This document shows, in pieces, positions 9,065 through 19,573 of a stretch of 64,000 nucleotides of DNA. The DNA is from Campylobacter armoricus (GTDB lineage: Bacteria; Campylobacterota; Campylobacteria; Campylobacterales; Campylobacteraceae), in contig NZ_CP053825.1 in NCBI RefSeq assembly GCF_013372105.1, positions 558,001 to 622,000 of the forward strand. Direction: 5' to 3'. The notes beneath the pieces were generated by a model. That model worked only from the letters and a program-made list of their open reading frames with translations. It was not told the DNA's origin and made no database searches. The first letter of the stretch is position 1. Each line of letters opens with the position of its first letter. The position numbers were made by a program, and so were the translations under genes.

Positions 9065-10250
9065 CTAGCATTACCATATTACCAGGTTTTCTTTTGAATT
9101 TCGTAAGATTTTTGAATTTTGGTTTATCTATGGCAAAAAGAATTAAAATACTAAGTAAGCATATATAAAAATACATAAAACCATTAGCTTCGAAATAATA
9201 CATTAAAGCTCCAAGTACAGCAGGGGCAAATAAAGCTCCAAAAGAATATGTAAAAAGAACAGCTCTTCCAAGTTCTACTCTTTTGCTAGAATCATCAAGC
9301 ATATCATTGGCTCTTGCCAAAGAAAGAGCATATAAACAACACATTCCCATACCAAGTAAAAATCCAAAGAAGTATTTTAAGTAAATATTATAATCTAATA
9401 ATAAAATACAAAGCATAGCACTTAATGCGGTTAAAGCACATAAGATAATAGCAAATTTACGGCTGATTTTATCAGAAAGTGTTCCGATAAATAATTGAGA
9501 TATAAATCCTCCAAGCATAGTGCAAAAAATAAAAAATGAAGCTTCTTTTGCACCAAGTCCTTGTATAAGTATAAATAAAGAAGCCATAGAAAAAAAGCCA
9601 TTTAAAAGCATTCCTGCTATAAAACTTGTTACTAAAGCCAAAGGAACTATATCAAAAACTTTTGGAATGGAAATTCTAGTTTTTTGAGGTAAAACTGGTT
9701 CTTTAATGCGTATTAAAAACAAAGGAATAGAAGCAAACATTATAAAACTTGCACTTAATATAAATAAAGTATTACTTAAAAAATCAAATGACATTAGTAA
9801 AATTCCAAAGCCAGATGATGAATAAAATACAACTTCATAAAAGGCTATTACTCTTGATCGAATTGAATTTTTGGCTTTTTCATTAAGCCATGATTCTATA
9901 ACCATTAAAAGCGCATAATAACAAAATCCTAATAAAAATCTCAAAACCATCCAAAAGTAAAGATTAAAATTTATACTATGAAGCATGGTAGCTATACCAA
10001 ATATGATGGCAAAAATTCCAAAAGATCTTATATGTCCTACTTTTGATACTATTCTATGAGCACTTATTGTACTTACCATAGCACCTAAAAAATAGCAACT
10101 TCCTATTACACCTATATAAAAATTACTAACATCGTTTTGCTTTAATATAATTGCTATAGAATTTACAGTTAAAGCACTTCCTATGAAAACAAACATCATA
10201 CCTAAAAACAATGCAGTTAATGATTTAATCGTTCTTTTTGAGCTTAACAT
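9054..10250 (-). CDS. MFS transporter (YcaD/YfkF-like)
   Basis: A 398-residue inner-membrane protein with 12 hydrophobic segments in two blocks of six, separated by a basic loop near residues 185-195. The GTLSDKISRK motif after helix 7-8 is the MFS loop signature. Its 3' end overlaps the FliK-like gene by 11 bases and its 5' end overlaps the upstream membrane gene, so it belongs to a leftward operon starting near hemL. No substrate can be read from the sequence. Confidence 0.85.
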   Translation of the reverse strand: MLSSKRTIKSLTALFLGMMFVFIGSALTVNSIAIILKQNDVSNFYIGVIGSCYFLGAMVSTISAHRIVSKVGHIRSFGIFAIIFGIATMLHSINFNLYFWMVLRFLLGFCYYALLMVIESWLNEKAKNSIRSRVIAFYEVVFYSSSGFGILLMSFDFLSNTLFILSASFIMFASIPLFLIRIKEPVLPQKTRISIPKVFDIVPLALVTSFIAGMLLNGFFSMASLFILIQGLGAKEASFFIFCTMLGGFISQLFIGTLSDKISRKFAIILCALTALSAMLCILLLDYNIYLKYFFGFLLGMGMCCLYALSLARANDMLDDSSKRVELGRAVLFTYSFGALFAPAVLGALMYYFEANGFMYFYICLLSILILFAIDKPKFKNLTKFKRKPGNMVMLDDN

Positions 10251-10729
10251 TTTCTTATTAAAAAATTATAAATTAATACCGCTATTGGGGTAACAAACAT
10301 TGCACAAAATAAGGTAAAAATATCCATTAATCCTCGAAACTCTAAAAATAAAAATCCTACTATTAAAAATATATAAGCAAAAATTTTAAATAAAGAAAAA
10401 AAAGCTAACATATTTTTAAGAATATTTTTAATTTTTGGTTTTAAATCGTCATCTGTATTGATAAATTTTACGATTTTTGGAAAAGAATGTTGTTTTTTTG
10501 CAAAAATTTGTAAAGGTCTTTGTGTGAAATCATAATTTTTAGCCGCTTTGAAAATAAAATTTTTATAATTTATAAAAGAAATTAAAATGATTAAATTTTG
10601 AGCTAAAAATCCAAATTCAAAACTAAGAAATATTTTAAAATTTATTTCTTTGTAAAAAAAAACTCCTGCTAGAAAAAGTAGATTTAATCCTAGTAGGAGT
10701 TTTAGTAAGATTTTGGGTTTTAAAATCAT
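10244..10729 (-). CDS. Small integral membrane protein of unknown function
   Basis: A 161-residue protein with four hydrophobic segments (about 8-25, 33-52, 108-130 and 137-157) and a basic cytoplasmic stretch between the second and third. It overlaps both neighbours by a few bases (ATG overlaps at each end), so translation is probably coupled. The equivalent C. jejuni locus carries an unnamed membrane protein in the same place. No family assigned. Confidence 0.75.
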   Translation of the reverse strand: MILKPKILLKLLLGLNLLFLAGVFFYKEINFKIFLSFEFGFLAQNLIILISFINYKNFIFKAAKNYDFTQRPLQIFAKKQHSFPKIVKFINTDDDLKPKIKNILKNMLAFFSLFKIFAYIFLIVGFLFLEFRGLMDIFTLFCAMFVTPIAVLIYNFLIRKC

Positions 10730-10992
10730 TGCTTTAAATCTTTATAACGATTTTCATCTTTGAATTCTTCATAGCTTTTTACTTGTGCCTTATAGGCTTT
10801 ATATACATTTAAAATTGCCGCAGCCACTCCTATAAATACACCAATCCAAAAAAGCCAAGCAACGCCTGTTAAATTTTTTAGAAAATACCCTATACCAACT
10901 CCGATTAAAACAGCTATAACCATGGATATGCCAAGGCTTAGTCCATCAGCTGCTTCTATGCCTTTGCGTATGATTTTTTGTCTTTTACTCAT
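10726..10992 (-). CDS. AtpZ/AtpI-type small membrane protein
   Basis: An 88-residue protein with two membrane helices (about 19-38 and 44-63). The glycine-rich first helix and the sequence between the two match the AtpZ/AtpI family, which assists F1Fo ATP synthase ring assembly or Mg2+ supply in other bacteria. It is not next to atp genes here, so the role is uncertain. It overlaps hemL and the next membrane gene by four bases each. Confidence 0.65.
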   Translation of the reverse strand: MSKRQKIIRKGIEAADGLSLGISMVIAVLIGVGIGYFLKNLTGVAWLFWIGVFIGVAAAILNVYKAYKAQVKSYEEFKDENRYKDLKQ

Positions 10993-12266
10993 AAGGTTTT
11001 AAAGCTTTCTTGTGCTGCTTGTATAGTTTTATCAATTATTTTTTTATCCATACATTCACATATAAAACCTGTTTCAAATTGAGAAGGTGCTAAATATACA
11101 CCTTTATTAAGCATTTGTGCATGGAATTTAGCAAATAGTTTTGTATCTGATTTTAGCGCATCTTGATAATTATTGATAGGATTTTCACAAAAGAAAAAGC
11201 CAAACATAGAGCCAATGCAATTAACTTGCAAAGGGATGTTGTAATCATTAGCAGCTTCTTTAAAACCATCTGTGAGTCTTTTACCTAATTTTTCTAATTT
11301 TTCATATAAACCTTCATAATTTTTTGCCTTTTTTAAACTTGCATAGCCTGCAGCCATAGCAAGAGGATTACCACTTAGTGTCCCTGCTTGATATACCCCA
11401 CCTAAAGGACTTAATAAATCCATAATTTCAGCTTTTGCAGCAAAAGCAGCCGCTGGCATACCACCACCTATAACCTTGCCAAAAGTTACAATGTCAGCTT
11501 TTATATGATTGATTCCAAAAGAACCTAAATAAGAAGCTCTAAAGCCACTCATAACTTCATCAAAAATTAAAAGAATTTGATGTTCATCACATAACTTTCT
11601 TAGTTCTTGCAAAAATTCTATTTTAGCAGGCACTAAGCCCATATTTCCTGCAATTGGTTCTATGATTATACAAGCTATATTATTATCATTATTGATTAAA
11701 TTTTTAACACTATCAATATCATTATAAATTGCCACTAAAGTATTTTTAGCTACATCAGCTAAAACTCCTAAGGAGCTTGGGGTGTTAAAAGTAGCTGCGC
11801 CACTTCCTGCACTTACCAATAAAGAATCAGAATGTCCGTGATAACATCCTTCAAATTTGATAATTTTATCTTTTTTGCTAAACCCTCTTGCAAGACGAAT
11901 AGCACTCATAGTAGCTTCGGTTCCACTACTTACAAAACGAATTTTGTCTAAATGTGACCAATCTTTTAAGATAAATTTAGCTAATTTGGTCTCAGCTAGG
12001 GTTGGTGCACCAAAACTTGAGCCATGTTCTAAAGCTTTTTTGCAAGCTTTTTCAATATCTTCATCACAATGTCCAAAAAGTAAAGGCCCCCAGCTTTGAA
12101 CATAATCTATATATACATTATCTTCTATATCACTAATATAAGCACCTTTTCCTTGTTTGATAAATAAAGGATTGCTACCTACGCTTGTAAAAGCACGCAC
12201 TGGAGAATCTACTCCGCCTGCTATAAATTCACAAGCTTCTTCAAAAGCTTTTTTGTTGTTTTTCAT
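10989..12266 (-). CDS. hemL: Glutamate-1-semialdehyde 2,1-aminomutase
   Basis: A 425-residue PLP enzyme of the C5 haem pathway that makes 5-aminolevulinate. Hallmarks are the N-terminal [10 protein letters not shown], the SSGTEATM phosphate-binding segment (113-120), the FDEVMSGFR block (235-243) and the PLP lysine K264 in [11 protein letters not shown]. Length is normal for the family. It lies two bases after the cytochrome c gene and leads the run of membrane genes. Confidence 0.96.
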   Translation of the reverse strand: MKNNKKAFEEACEFIAGGVDSPVRAFTSVGSNPLFIKQGKGAYISDIEDNVYIDYVQSWGPLLFGHCDEDIEKACKKALEHGSSFGAPTLAETKLAKFILKDWSHLDKIRFVSSGTEATMSAIRLARGFSKKDKIIKFEGCYHGHSDSLLVSAGSGAATFNTPSSLGVLADVAKNTLVAIYNDIDSVKNLINNDNNIACIIIEPIAGNMGLVPAKIEFLQELRKLCDEHQILLIFDEVMSGFRASYLGSFGINHIKADIVTFGKVIGGGMPAAAFAAKAEIMDLLSPLGGVYQAGTLSGNPLAMAAGYASLKKAKNYEGLYEKLEKLGKRLTDGFKEAANDYNIPLQVNCIGSMFGFFFCENPINNYQDALKSDTKLFAKFHAQMLNKGVYLAPSQFETGFICECMDKKIIDKTIQAAQESFKTL

Positions 12267-12268
12267 TT

Positions 12269-12607
12269 TTATTCCTTTTTGTTATTTGTTATATAATCAT
12301 AAAGTGATTTGATTTCTTGTTCGGTTAAAGAATAAGTTGGCATAATGCTTTTTGCTTCTTGGGGTTGAATTAAAACATCTCTAAAGCGTTTATAGCCTAT
12401 TTTTTTGATACTTGGAATTATAAAAGGAAATTTTTCTCCATTTTTAGTGTAATAACCAAGCACCTGTTGGCTTCCATCACCATGACATTTAGCACAACTT
12501 ATACCTCTTGGATTTTGATAAAGGGATTCTTGATATTCTTTAGGAGAAATAAAATCTTCAGCCCAGATACCGCAAAAAAATAAAAATAAAAATAATATAA
12601 TTTTCAC
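12269..12607 (-). CDS. Small periplasmic monohaem c-type cytochrome
   Basis: A 112-residue protein with a Sec signal peptide (residues 1-16, ending IWA) and one haem-binding motif CAKCH (38-42). A downstream IMPTYSL segment could give the axial methionine. It is first in the leftward operon with hemL. Its redox partner is not evident. Confidence 0.82.
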   Translation of the reverse strand: MKIILFLFLFFCGIWAEDFISPKEYQESLYQNPRGISCAKCHGDGSQQVLGYYTKNGEKFPFIIPSIKKIGYKRFRDVLIQPQEAKSIMPTYSLTEQEIKSLYDYITNNKKE

Positions 12608-12642
12608 TTATCACCTTTAACAAAAAAGAAGTTTTATTATGA

Positions 12643-12648
12643 TACAAT
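12643..12648 (+). promoter_or_regulatory. Predicted -10 box of the folD-lepP operon
   Basis: TACAAT preceded by TTATGA, 37 bases upstream of the folD start. Campylobacter vegetative promoters often have only a clear -10 element. Confidence 0.4.
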
Positions 12649-12684
12649 TTTTAAGTTAAATAAAGCTATAAATCAAGGAAAGAA

Positions 12685-13533
12685 ATGATACTTTTAGATG
12701 GCAAAAAAATAAGTAATGAAATAAAAAATACTTTAAAACAAGAAGTCATGGGACTAAAATCCCAAAGTATAGAGCCATGTTTGGCTGTAATTTTAGTAGG
12801 TGAAGATCCAGCTAGTAATACTTATGTAACTTCTAAAGCAAAAGCTTGTGAGCAATGTGGGATAAAATCTTTGGTTTATAGATTAGATGCAAATACAACA
12901 CAAAGCGAGCTTCTAGCTTTAATTAATACTTTAAACTATGATGATAGCGTAGATGGAATTTTGGTGCAACTTCCTTTGCCAAAGCATATAAATAAAGATA
13001 TAATTTTAGAAAGTATTAATTTTAGTAAAGATGTAGATGGTTTTCATCCTTTTAATGTGGGGAATTTAAATCTTAATTTAAAAGGTGGATTTTTACCTTG
13101 CACTCCTTTGGGTGTTATGAAAATTTTAGAGTATTATGATATAAAGTTACAAGGTGCTGATGTGGTTGTAATAGGTGCTTCAAATATAGTTGGTCGTCCT
13201 ATGGCTACGCTTTTATTAAATGCTAATGCTAGCGTGAGTGTTTGTCATATTTATACAAAAGATTTGAAAGCTTATACTAAAAATGCAGATATTGTCGTTA
13301 TAGCTGCAGGTTCTCCAAATCTTTTAAAAGAAGATATGGTTAAAGAGGGTGTAGTAGTGATTGATGTAGGAATTAATAGAGTGGATGGAAAAATAATCGG
13401 TGATGTAGATTTTGAAAATGTTAGCAAAAAGGCTAGTTATATTACACCAGTACCTGGTGGGGTAGGACCTATGACTATTGCAATGCTTTTAGAAAACACT
13501 ATTAAATCAGCTAAAAATAGGATTAATAAATGA
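12685..13533 (+). CDS. folD: Bifunctional methylene-THF dehydrogenase/cyclohydrolase
   Basis: A 282-residue enzyme that interconverts 5,10-methylene- and 10-formyl-tetrahydrofolate. Signatures are VGEDPASNTYVTSKAKAC (with the catalytic Tyr and Lys), the DGILVQLPLP block and PVPGGVGPMTIAMLLENT at the C-terminus. RBS AAGGAAAG precedes the ATG. The stop overlaps the lepP start by four bases. Confidence 0.97.
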   Translation: MILLDGKKISNEIKNTLKQEVMGLKSQSIEPCLAVILVGEDPASNTYVTSKAKACEQCGIKSLVYRLDANTTQSELLALINTLNYDDSVDGILVQLPLPKHINKDIILESINFSKDVDGFHPFNVGNLNLNLKGGFLPCTPLGVMKILEYYDIKLQGADVVVIGASNIVGRPMATLLLNANASVSVCHIYTKDLKAYTKNADIVVIAAGSPNLLKEDMVKEGVVVIDVGINRVDGKIIGDVDFENVSKKASYITPVPGGVGPMTIAMLLENTIKSAKNRINK

Positions 13534-14378
13534 ATTTTTTTAAAAAAATTTATAAATTTACGCAATCTTGGACAGGGACTTTAGTTATTGTTTTATTGGT
13601 CATATTTTTCTTCATACAAGCTTTTACTATACCAAGTGGATCTATGAAGAATACTTTACTTGTGGGTGATTTTTTGTTTGTAAAAAAATTTTCATATGGT
13701 ATTCCAACTCCACATATTCCTTGGGTGGAAATTCCTATTTTGCCTGATTTTAATAAAAATGGACATTTGGTAAGTGGTGAAGGTCCAAAAAGAGGAGATA
13801 TAGTTGTATTTAGATACCCACATGAACCAAAAATTCATTATGTAAAAAGATGTGTAGCTAAGGGTGGTGATGAAATAGTTTTTGCAAATAAAACTTTATA
13901 TGTTCGTATGGTTGAGGGCGATGAATATATGAAAGATTATTATCCTAATAAAACAAAAATCATAGGTGGGAAGCTTTTTGTAAAAGAACCTTTTGTAGAA
14001 AAAGGAATTCACTATGATTCTAGAGTAGATATAGAAAGTATATTTTTTCGCTACTTAAATTTAGGGCAGTTTGCAATGGAGCCTATTTCTTTTACTGAAT
14101 TAGGAGCCAATAATATCTATGGATTTAATGCTTATTATTATAAAGTGCCTGAAAATGAATATTTTATGATGGGTGATAATCGTGATCACTCTAGTGATAG
14201 TAGATTTTGGGGAAGTGTAGATTATAAATATATAGTAGGACAACCTTGGTTTATTTATTTTTCATGGGATGAAGATAAAAAAGTAAGATGGGAAAGAGTA
14301 GGGCGTTTGGTTGAAACAATAGAAAAAGATGAGCGTTTTATTCATCACAATGAAAGTGATATAGAAGCTTTAGAATAA
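13530..14378 (+). CDS. lepP: Signal peptidase I
   Basis: A 282-residue inner-membrane serine protease that cleaves Sec signal peptides. One N-terminal membrane helix (about 14-33) is followed by the catalytic Ser38 in PSGSMKNT and Lys106 in the YVKR block, with the GDNRDHSSDSRFWG signature near the end. It is translationally coupled to folD and ends before a strong terminator hairpin. The same folD-lepP pairing occurs in C. jejuni. Confidence 0.95.
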   Translation: MNFFKKIYKFTQSWTGTLVIVLLVIFFFIQAFTIPSGSMKNTLLVGDFLFVKKFSYGIPTPHIPWVEIPILPDFNKNGHLVSGEGPKRGDIVVFRYPHEPKIHYVKRCVAKGGDEIVFANKTLYVRMVEGDEYMKDYYPNKTKIIGGKLFVKEPFVEKGIHYDSRVDIESIFFRYLNLGQFAMEPISFTELGANNIYGFNAYYYKVPENEYFMMGDNRDHSSDSRFWGSVDYKYIVGQPWFIYFSWDEDKKVRWERVGRLVETIEKDERFIHHNESDIEALE

Positions 14379-14403
14379 TTACTCAAAGAAACAAGATAAT
14401 ATT

Positions 14404-14439
14404 TTTTTGTGTAGAAAATGTATAGTTTCTACACAAAAA
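14404..14439 (+). terminator. Rho-independent terminator after lepP
   Basis: A 14-base perfect stem (TTTTTGTGTAGAAA and its complement) with an 8-base loop; the A/T ends make it usable in both directions. It lies 26 bases past the lepP stop. Confidence 0.75.
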
Positions 14440-14537
14440 TATAAAATTACATATTCTTAATTTTATTCGTAGATTTTTTTAAGCTCCAAGTTGTAACAAT
14501 TAACACAAATAAATTAGTATAAAACAAAGGATATAAA

Positions 14538-15704
14538 ATGTTAAGCCAAAGATCTCAAAATTTAGGAGAATCCTTAACTTTAGTAATGACTGATATAGCT
14601 AAAACGCTGAAAGCAAATGGTGAAAAAGTTATTAGTTTTTCAGCTGGTGAGCCCGATTTTGATACTCCAAAAATCATAAAAGAAGCTGCAATTGAAGCTA
14701 TTGAAAAAGGTTGCGGGGCTTATACACCAGTTGTAGGTGTAAAAGAAGTGATAGAGGCTATACAATATAAATTTAAAAAAGATAATAATTTAGAATATAA
14801 AGCAAGCGAAATCATTACCAATGTTGGTGCTAAGCATTCATTGTTTATGGCAATTGAATGTTTGGTTGAAGAAGGTGATGAGGTTATCATACCAAGTCCT
14901 TATTGGGTGAGTTATCCTGAAATGGTAAAATTTGCAGGTGGAACTCCTATATTTATAGAGGGTGAAGCAAAAAATGGCTTTAAAATGACCCCTGAGCAAT
15001 TAAAACAAGCCATCACTCCAAAAACAAAGGTTTTGATGTTTAACTCTCCATCAAATCCTACAGGAGCTATTTATTCTAAAGAAGAGATAGCTGCTTTGGC
15101 TAAGGTTTTAGAAGGAACTAAGATTGTAGTTTTAAGTGATGAAATTTATGAAAAATTAGTTTATAATGGAGAATTTTGTGCTTTTGCACAAGTTAGTGAA
15201 GACGCTTTAAATAGAACAGTAAGTATTAATGGTCTTAGTAAATGTGGAGCAATGCCAGGATGGCGTTTTGGTTATATGGCTAGCAAGATGAATGAATTTA
15301 ATAATGCTGTAAAAAAACTTCAAGGACAAAGTACTTCAAATATTTGTTCTATCATTCAGTATGCTTCCTTGCCAGCTTTACTTGGAAAAGCAGATGGTGA
15401 TATTGAGATGATGAGACAAGCATTTTTAAGACGCAGAGATATAGCGTGTGAAATTTTAGCCAAAAGTGAAAAATTAAAATTAGAGCAAATTCCACAAGGT
15501 GCCTTTTATTTATTTATCTCTTGTAAAGAAGTTGATAGTAATTCTATGAGATTTTGTAAAAGATTATTAGAGGAACAAAAAGTAGCTTTAGTGCCTGGAA
15601 TTGGATTTGGTATGGAAGGATATTTTAGACTTTCTTATGCAACTAATGAAAAAGATATTATTGAAGGTTGTGAAAAAATTGTTGAATTTGTAAAAAACTA
15701 CTAA
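14538..15704 (+). CDS. aspB: Aspartate aminotransferase (class I)
   Basis: A 388-residue PLP aminotransferase. FSAGEPDFDTP is the N-terminal family block, FNSPSNPTG (168-176) binds the substrate carboxylate region, and K235 in SINGLSKCGAMPGWR is the PLP lysine. The final Arg (FRLSYA) also fits. RBS AAAGGATATAAA precedes the ATG. It is monocistronic, between two terminators. Confidence 0.93.
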   Translation: MLSQRSQNLGESLTLVMTDIAKTLKANGEKVISFSAGEPDFDTPKIIKEAAIEAIEKGCGAYTPVVGVKEVIEAIQYKFKKDNNLEYKASEIITNVGAKHSLFMAIECLVEEGDEVIIPSPYWVSYPEMVKFAGGTPIFIEGEAKNGFKMTPEQLKQAITPKTKVLMFNSPSNPTGAIYSKEEIAALAKVLEGTKIVVLSDEIYEKLVYNGEFCAFAQVSEDALNRTVSINGLSKCGAMPGWRFGYMASKMNEFNNAVKKLQGQSTSNICSIIQYASLPALLGKADGDIEMMRQAFLRRRDIACEILAKSEKLKLEQIPQGAFYLFISCKEVDSNSMRFCKRLLEEQKVALVPGIGFGMEGYFRLSYATNEKDIIEGCEKIVEFVKNY

Positions 15705-15711
15705 TTTTTAA

Positions 15712-15735
15712 GCCTGCAAAAAGCAGGCATTCTTT
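15712..15735 (+). terminator. Rho-independent terminator after aspB
   Basis: Stem GCCTGC/GCAGGC with an AAAAA loop, followed by ATTCTTTC; it starts 8 bases after the stop codon. Confidence 0.75.
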
Positions 15736-15793
15736 CAAAAAAAAAATATAAGCAAGTCTTTGGTATGATTATGTAAAAAATATAGGGAAACTA

Positions 15794-16915
15794 ATGGAAT
15801 TTGAAGTTCAGTATAAAAGTGCTAACGCTAGAGCTTGTCGTATAAAAACAGCTCATAGTGAAATTTTAACTCCTATTTTTATGCCAGTTGGAACTTTAGC
15901 TGCGATTAAAAGTTTAGATGCTATCGATATGAGTGAAATTTTAAATGCAAAAATAATTCTAGCAAATACTTATCATTTATATTTAAGACCAGGTTCTAAA
16001 GTAGTTAAACAAATGGGCGGATTACATGGTTTTAGTAAATTTAATGGCTCTTTTTTAACCGATAGCGGAGGATTTCAAGCTTTTTCTTTAAACAAAAACT
16101 CAAAACCTGATGAGTGTGGGATTAAATTTAAAAGCCATATTGATGGAAGTTTGCATTATTTTACCCCGCAAAGTGTTTTAGATGCACAATATGATTTTAA
16201 TTCAGATATTATGATGATATTAGATGATCTAGTGGCTTTACCAGCTAGCAAAGAAAGGATAGAGCTTTCTTTAAAACGCACTATAAAATGGGCAAAAGAA
16301 GCTATGGATTATTATAAATTAAAACAAAATCAAGGTATAGGTATAGGACAAAATATTTTTGGTATTATTCAAGGTGGAACGGATTTTGAAGCTAGAAGAC
16401 TTTGTTCTCAAGCACTTTGTGAGATGGATTTTGATGGACTTGCTATAGGTGGATTAAGCGTAGGAGAGGAAAATAAGGCTATGTATGATACGGTTGAAGC
16501 TATGATGCCTTATGTTGACTCTAATCGTCCAAGATATTTAATGGGGGTTGGCACGCCTGAAGATTTAGTGGAAAATATAGCAAGAGGTGTGGATATGTTT
16601 GATTGTGTTATGCCAACAAGAAATGCTAGAAATGGAACTTTATTTACTAGTTTTGGTAAATTTAACATAAAAAAAGCAGAATTTATCACTGATAATTTAC
16701 CTATCGATTCAAAATGTTCTTGCTATGCTTGCAAGAATTTTTCAAGGGCTTATTTAAATCATTTATTTAAAGCCAAAGAATTAACCTTTTTTAGACTTGC
16801 AAGTATTCATAATTTGCATTATTACTTAAATTTAGTTAAACAAATACGTGAAGCCATCATTAAGGATGAATTTGAAAATTTTAGAAGAGAATTTTATAGG
16901 CAAAGAATATGTTAA
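15794..16915 (+). CDS. tgt: Queuine tRNA-ribosyltransferase
   Basis: A 373-residue enzyme that exchanges guanine-34 for the queuosine precursor in GUN-anticodon tRNAs. It has the nucleophile/catalytic block TDSGGFQ (D90), the GIIQGG segment, the [16 protein letters not shown] block and the C-terminal zinc site CxCxxC...H near 302-333. The ORF overlaps the CorA-like gene by seven bases. Confidence 0.96.
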   Translation: MEFEVQYKSANARACRIKTAHSEILTPIFMPVGTLAAIKSLDAIDMSEILNAKIILANTYHLYLRPGSKVVKQMGGLHGFSKFNGSFLTDSGGFQAFSLNKNSKPDECGIKFKSHIDGSLHYFTPQSVLDAQYDFNSDIMMILDDLVALPASKERIELSLKRTIKWAKEAMDYYKLKQNQGIGIGQNIFGIIQGGTDFEARRLCSQALCEMDFDGLAIGGLSVGEENKAMYDTVEAMMPYVDSNRPRYLMGVGTPEDLVENIARGVDMFDCVMPTRNARNGTLFTSFGKFNIKKAEFITDNLPIDSKCSCYACKNFSRAYLNHLFKAKELTFFRLASIHNLHYYLNLVKQIREAIIKDEFENFRREFYRQRIC

Positions 16916-17673
16916 ATGATATTTTAAAACAAACTATTGGTAATATCAATATATCAAATGCTTATTATGAATTTGACGATTTTGATATTTTTATGCTAGA
17001 TATTACTAAAAATTCTAAAAATATTTTTATTTTTAAGGAAAATCAAATTTTTGAGTATGAAAATGAAGAGTTGAAGTTGTATTCTAATGCAGATTTTATA
17101 AAAATTTTAAAAGATATTTTGCAAGAAGAAAAAGAAAAAAATAATACCATAAATTTATCTATAGAAAAACGCGAAGAATTGATTTTAGAAAATAAAAAAG
17201 TTAAAAATTTTCTTACAAAATATTTTATTTTAAAGGTAAAACTTGGCAAGAGTTATAAAATAGTTTCTTCTGTTTTAGAAGCTTGTAAAATTTGCCATAG
17301 TAAGCAACATTTTATAAAGAAAAATTTAAAAACAATTATTCTAAATTTAGGAATTTTAGAAAGAAATATTAAAGATAATATCGCAAGATTAGAAGGAATT
17401 TACGCTTATATTAATACAGCAAGAAGCGAGAAGATTAATAAAAATATTTATTTTTTAAGTATCATGTCCGCGATTTTTTTACCTTTAAATTTAATCGTTG
17501 GATTTTTTGGTATGAATACTAAAAATTTATTTTTATCTGAGAATGAATATGGTACTTATTATGTTTTGATTATAATTATAAGTATATTTTTTATTTTGTT
17601 TTTATGGTATCAATTTAAAGATAAAAAAGAATTAGATTTAGATGAATTTTCTGTAAAAAAGAAAAAGAAATGA
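16909..17673 (+). CDS. CorA-like divalent cation transporter
   Basis: A 254-residue protein with a cytoplasmic N-terminal domain, a long helix, and two C-terminal membrane helices separated by the GMN selectivity-filter motif (201-203). This is the CorA topology, though the protein is shorter than typical CorA (about 315). It is coupled to tgt by overlap and ends two bases before the convergent tRNA-Arg. Whether it moves Mg2+, Co2+ or Ni2+ cannot be told. Confidence 0.8.
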   Translation: MLNDILKQTIGNINISNAYYEFDDFDIFMLDITKNSKNIFIFKENQIFEYENEELKLYSNADFIKILKDILQEEKEKNNTINLSIEKREELILENKKVKNFLTKYFILKVKLGKSYKIVSSVLEACKICHSKQHFIKKNLKTIILNLGILERNIKDNIARLEGIYAYINTARSEKINKNIYFLSIMSAIFLPLNLIVGFFGMNTKNLFLSENEYGTYYVLIIIISIFFILFLWYQFKDKKELDLDEFSVKKKKK

Positions 17674-17674
17674 G

Positions 17675-17751
17675 TGGTACGCCCAAGAGGATTCGAACCT
17701 CTGACCTTTTGAACCGCAATCAAATGCTCTATCCAGCTGAGCTATGGGCGC
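17675..17751 (-). tRNA. tRNA-Arg, anticodon GCG
   Basis: A 77-base cloverleaf on the minus strand: acceptor GCGCCCA/TGGGCGT, D arm with AGCTCAGCTGGATAGAGC, anticodon stem TTTGA/TCAAA with loop TTGCGGT, T arm GAGG-TTCGAAT-CCTC, and encoded CCA. The anticodon GCG reads CGC/CGU arginine codons. Confidence 0.93.
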
Positions 17752-17870
17752 AAAAATAAAAACTCAATTTTATCAAAAAAATCTTAAACTAAGCAAAAAT
17801 AAATAATTTTTATAGAAATTTTATATTTTTATGCTAATCTTCTTGTATTAATTTTTGATAAGGCAATGTA

Positions 17871-19310
17871 ATGATACATAAGATTTTAATAGCCAATAGG
17901 GGTGAGATTGCAGTAAGAGTAATTCGTGCATGTAGAGATTTACATATAAAAAGTGTTGCTGTATATACTGAACCTGATTATGAATGTTTGCATGTAAAGG
18001 TTGCTGATGAGGCATATAGAATAGGAACTGATGCTATAAGAGGTTATTTGGACGCTAAAAGAATAGTTGAAATTGCTAAAGCTTGTGGAGCTGATGCTAT
18101 ACATCCTGGATATGGATTTTTAAGTGAGAATTATGAATTTGCAAAAGAATGTGAAGAAGCAGGGATTATCTTTATAGGACCAAAATCAGATGTAATTCGT
18201 AAAATGGGTAATAAAAATATAGCAAGATATTTAATGAAAAAAAACGGAATTCCTGTTGTCCCTGGTACTGAAAAGTTAAATCATTGCACTTTAGAAGAAA
18301 TCAAACTTCAAGCTTTAAAAATAGGCTATCCTGTAATTTTAAAAGCAAGTGGTGGCGGTGGCGGTAGAGGCATACGCGTTGTTCATAAAGAAGAAGATTT
18401 AGAAAAATCTTTTGAAGCTTGTAAAAGAGAAGCTCTTAGTTTTTTTAAAAATGATGAAGTTTTTATGGAAAAATATGTCATTAATCCAAGACATATTGAG
18501 TTTCAAATTTTAGCAGATAATTATGGTAATATCATTCATCTTTGCGAAAGAGATTGTTCTATACAAAGAAGACACCAAAAAATTATTGAGATAGCTCCAT
18601 GTCCTAGTATTTCTGAAAAATTAAGAAAAACCATAGGAGTTACTGCAGTAGCTGCTGCAAAAGCGGTGGGTTACACAAATGTTGGAACGGTTGAGTTTTT
18701 ACTTGATGATTACAATAGATTTTATTTTATGGAAATGAATACAAGAATTCAAGTAGAACATCCAATTACTGAAGAAATTACAGGGATTGATCTTATTACA
18801 AGACAAATTCGTATTGCAAATGGAGAAATTTTAGATCTTGAACAAAGCGATATTAAACCTAGAGGTTTTGCTATAGAAGCAAGGATTACAGCTGAAAATG
18901 TATGGAAAAATTTCATTCCAAGTCCAGGTAAAGTAACAGAATATTTTCCTGCTTTAGGACCTTCTGTGAGAGTAGATAGCCATTTGTATAAAGATTATAC
19001 CGTTCCACCTTATTATGATTCTTTACTTGCAAAATTGATTGTTAAAGGTTCTAGTTATGATAGCGTGGTTAATAGACTTGAAAGAGCTTTAAAAGAATTT
19101 GTAATCGATGATATAAGAACTACTGTGCCATTTTTGATTGCAATTACTAAAATTAGAGAATTTAGAAGAGGATATTTTGACACATCTTTCATAGAAACAC
19201 ATATGGAAGAACTTTTGGAAAAAACCGAAGACAGACACCAAGAAAATAAAGAAGAGGTTATTGCAGCTATTGCAGCAGCTTTACAAAAAATTAAAGAAAG
19301 CAGAGAATAA
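17871..19310 (+). CDS. pycA: Pyruvate carboxylase subunit A (biotin carboxylase)
   Basis: A 479-residue ATP-grasp biotin carboxylase. Visible are KILIANRGEIAVRVIRA at the N-terminus, HPGYGFLSEN, the glycine-rich ATP lid KASGGGGGRGIR, the ERDCSIQRRHQK block and FMEMNTRIQVEHP with catalytic residues. It lacks a biotin carrier domain. The neighbouring bpt, DnaJ-like and ftsW genes are those beside pycA (not accC) in C. jejuni, hence the pyruvate carboxylase call; acetyl-CoA carboxylase AccC is the alternative. Confidence 0.88.
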   Translation: MIHKILIANRGEIAVRVIRACRDLHIKSVAVYTEPDYECLHVKVADEAYRIGTDAIRGYLDAKRIVEIAKACGADAIHPGYGFLSENYEFAKECEEAGIIFIGPKSDVIRKMGNKNIARYLMKKNGIPVVPGTEKLNHCTLEEIKLQALKIGYPVILKASGGGGGRGIRVVHKEEDLEKSFEACKREALSFFKNDEVFMEKYVINPRHIEFQILADNYGNIIHLCERDCSIQRRHQKIIEIAPCPSISEKLRKTIGVTAVAAAKAVGYTNVGTVEFLLDDYNRFYFMEMNTRIQVEHPITEEITGIDLITRQIRIANGEILDLEQSDIKPRGFAIEARITAENVWKNFIPSPGKVTEYFPALGPSVRVDSHLYKDYTVPPYYDSLLAKLIVKGSSYDSVVNRLERALKEFVIDDIRTTVPFLIAITKIREFRRGYFDTSFIETHMEELLEKTEDRHQENKEEVIAAIAAALQKIKESRE

Positions 19311-19573
19311 TGAGTTTTTTAGATGAATTAAAAGATATAAAAAAAGAACTTCAAAAGGAACAAAAATATTCGAAAAAAGAAAAAAATAAGTCAAGTAAAA
19401 GTGGTGTTAATATAAAAAGCACTGATTTAGGCACTTTAGAGAAGGATTTAAGTGAGCAAAATGCTGTTAAACGACAAGAACAAGAATTTGAAGATATATT
19501 TTTAAAACAAGAGCGCCTAGCAAATGAATTTATGGAATTTATAAAAAATAGTGATATTAAAAAAATTCAATGA
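19310..19573 (+). CDS. Small charged protein of unknown function
   Basis: An 87-residue protein, very rich in Lys and Glu, predicted helical/coiled coil with no membrane segment. Its ATG overlaps the pycA stop (TAATG) and its own stop overlaps the bpt start (ATGA), so it is made as part of this operon. An unnamed small gene occupies the same slot in C. jejuni. No function known to me. Confidence 0.75.
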   Translation: MSFLDELKDIKKELQKEQKYSKKEKNKSSKSGVNIKSTDLGTLEKDLSEQNAVKRQEQEFEDIFLKQERLANEFMEFIKNSDIKKIQ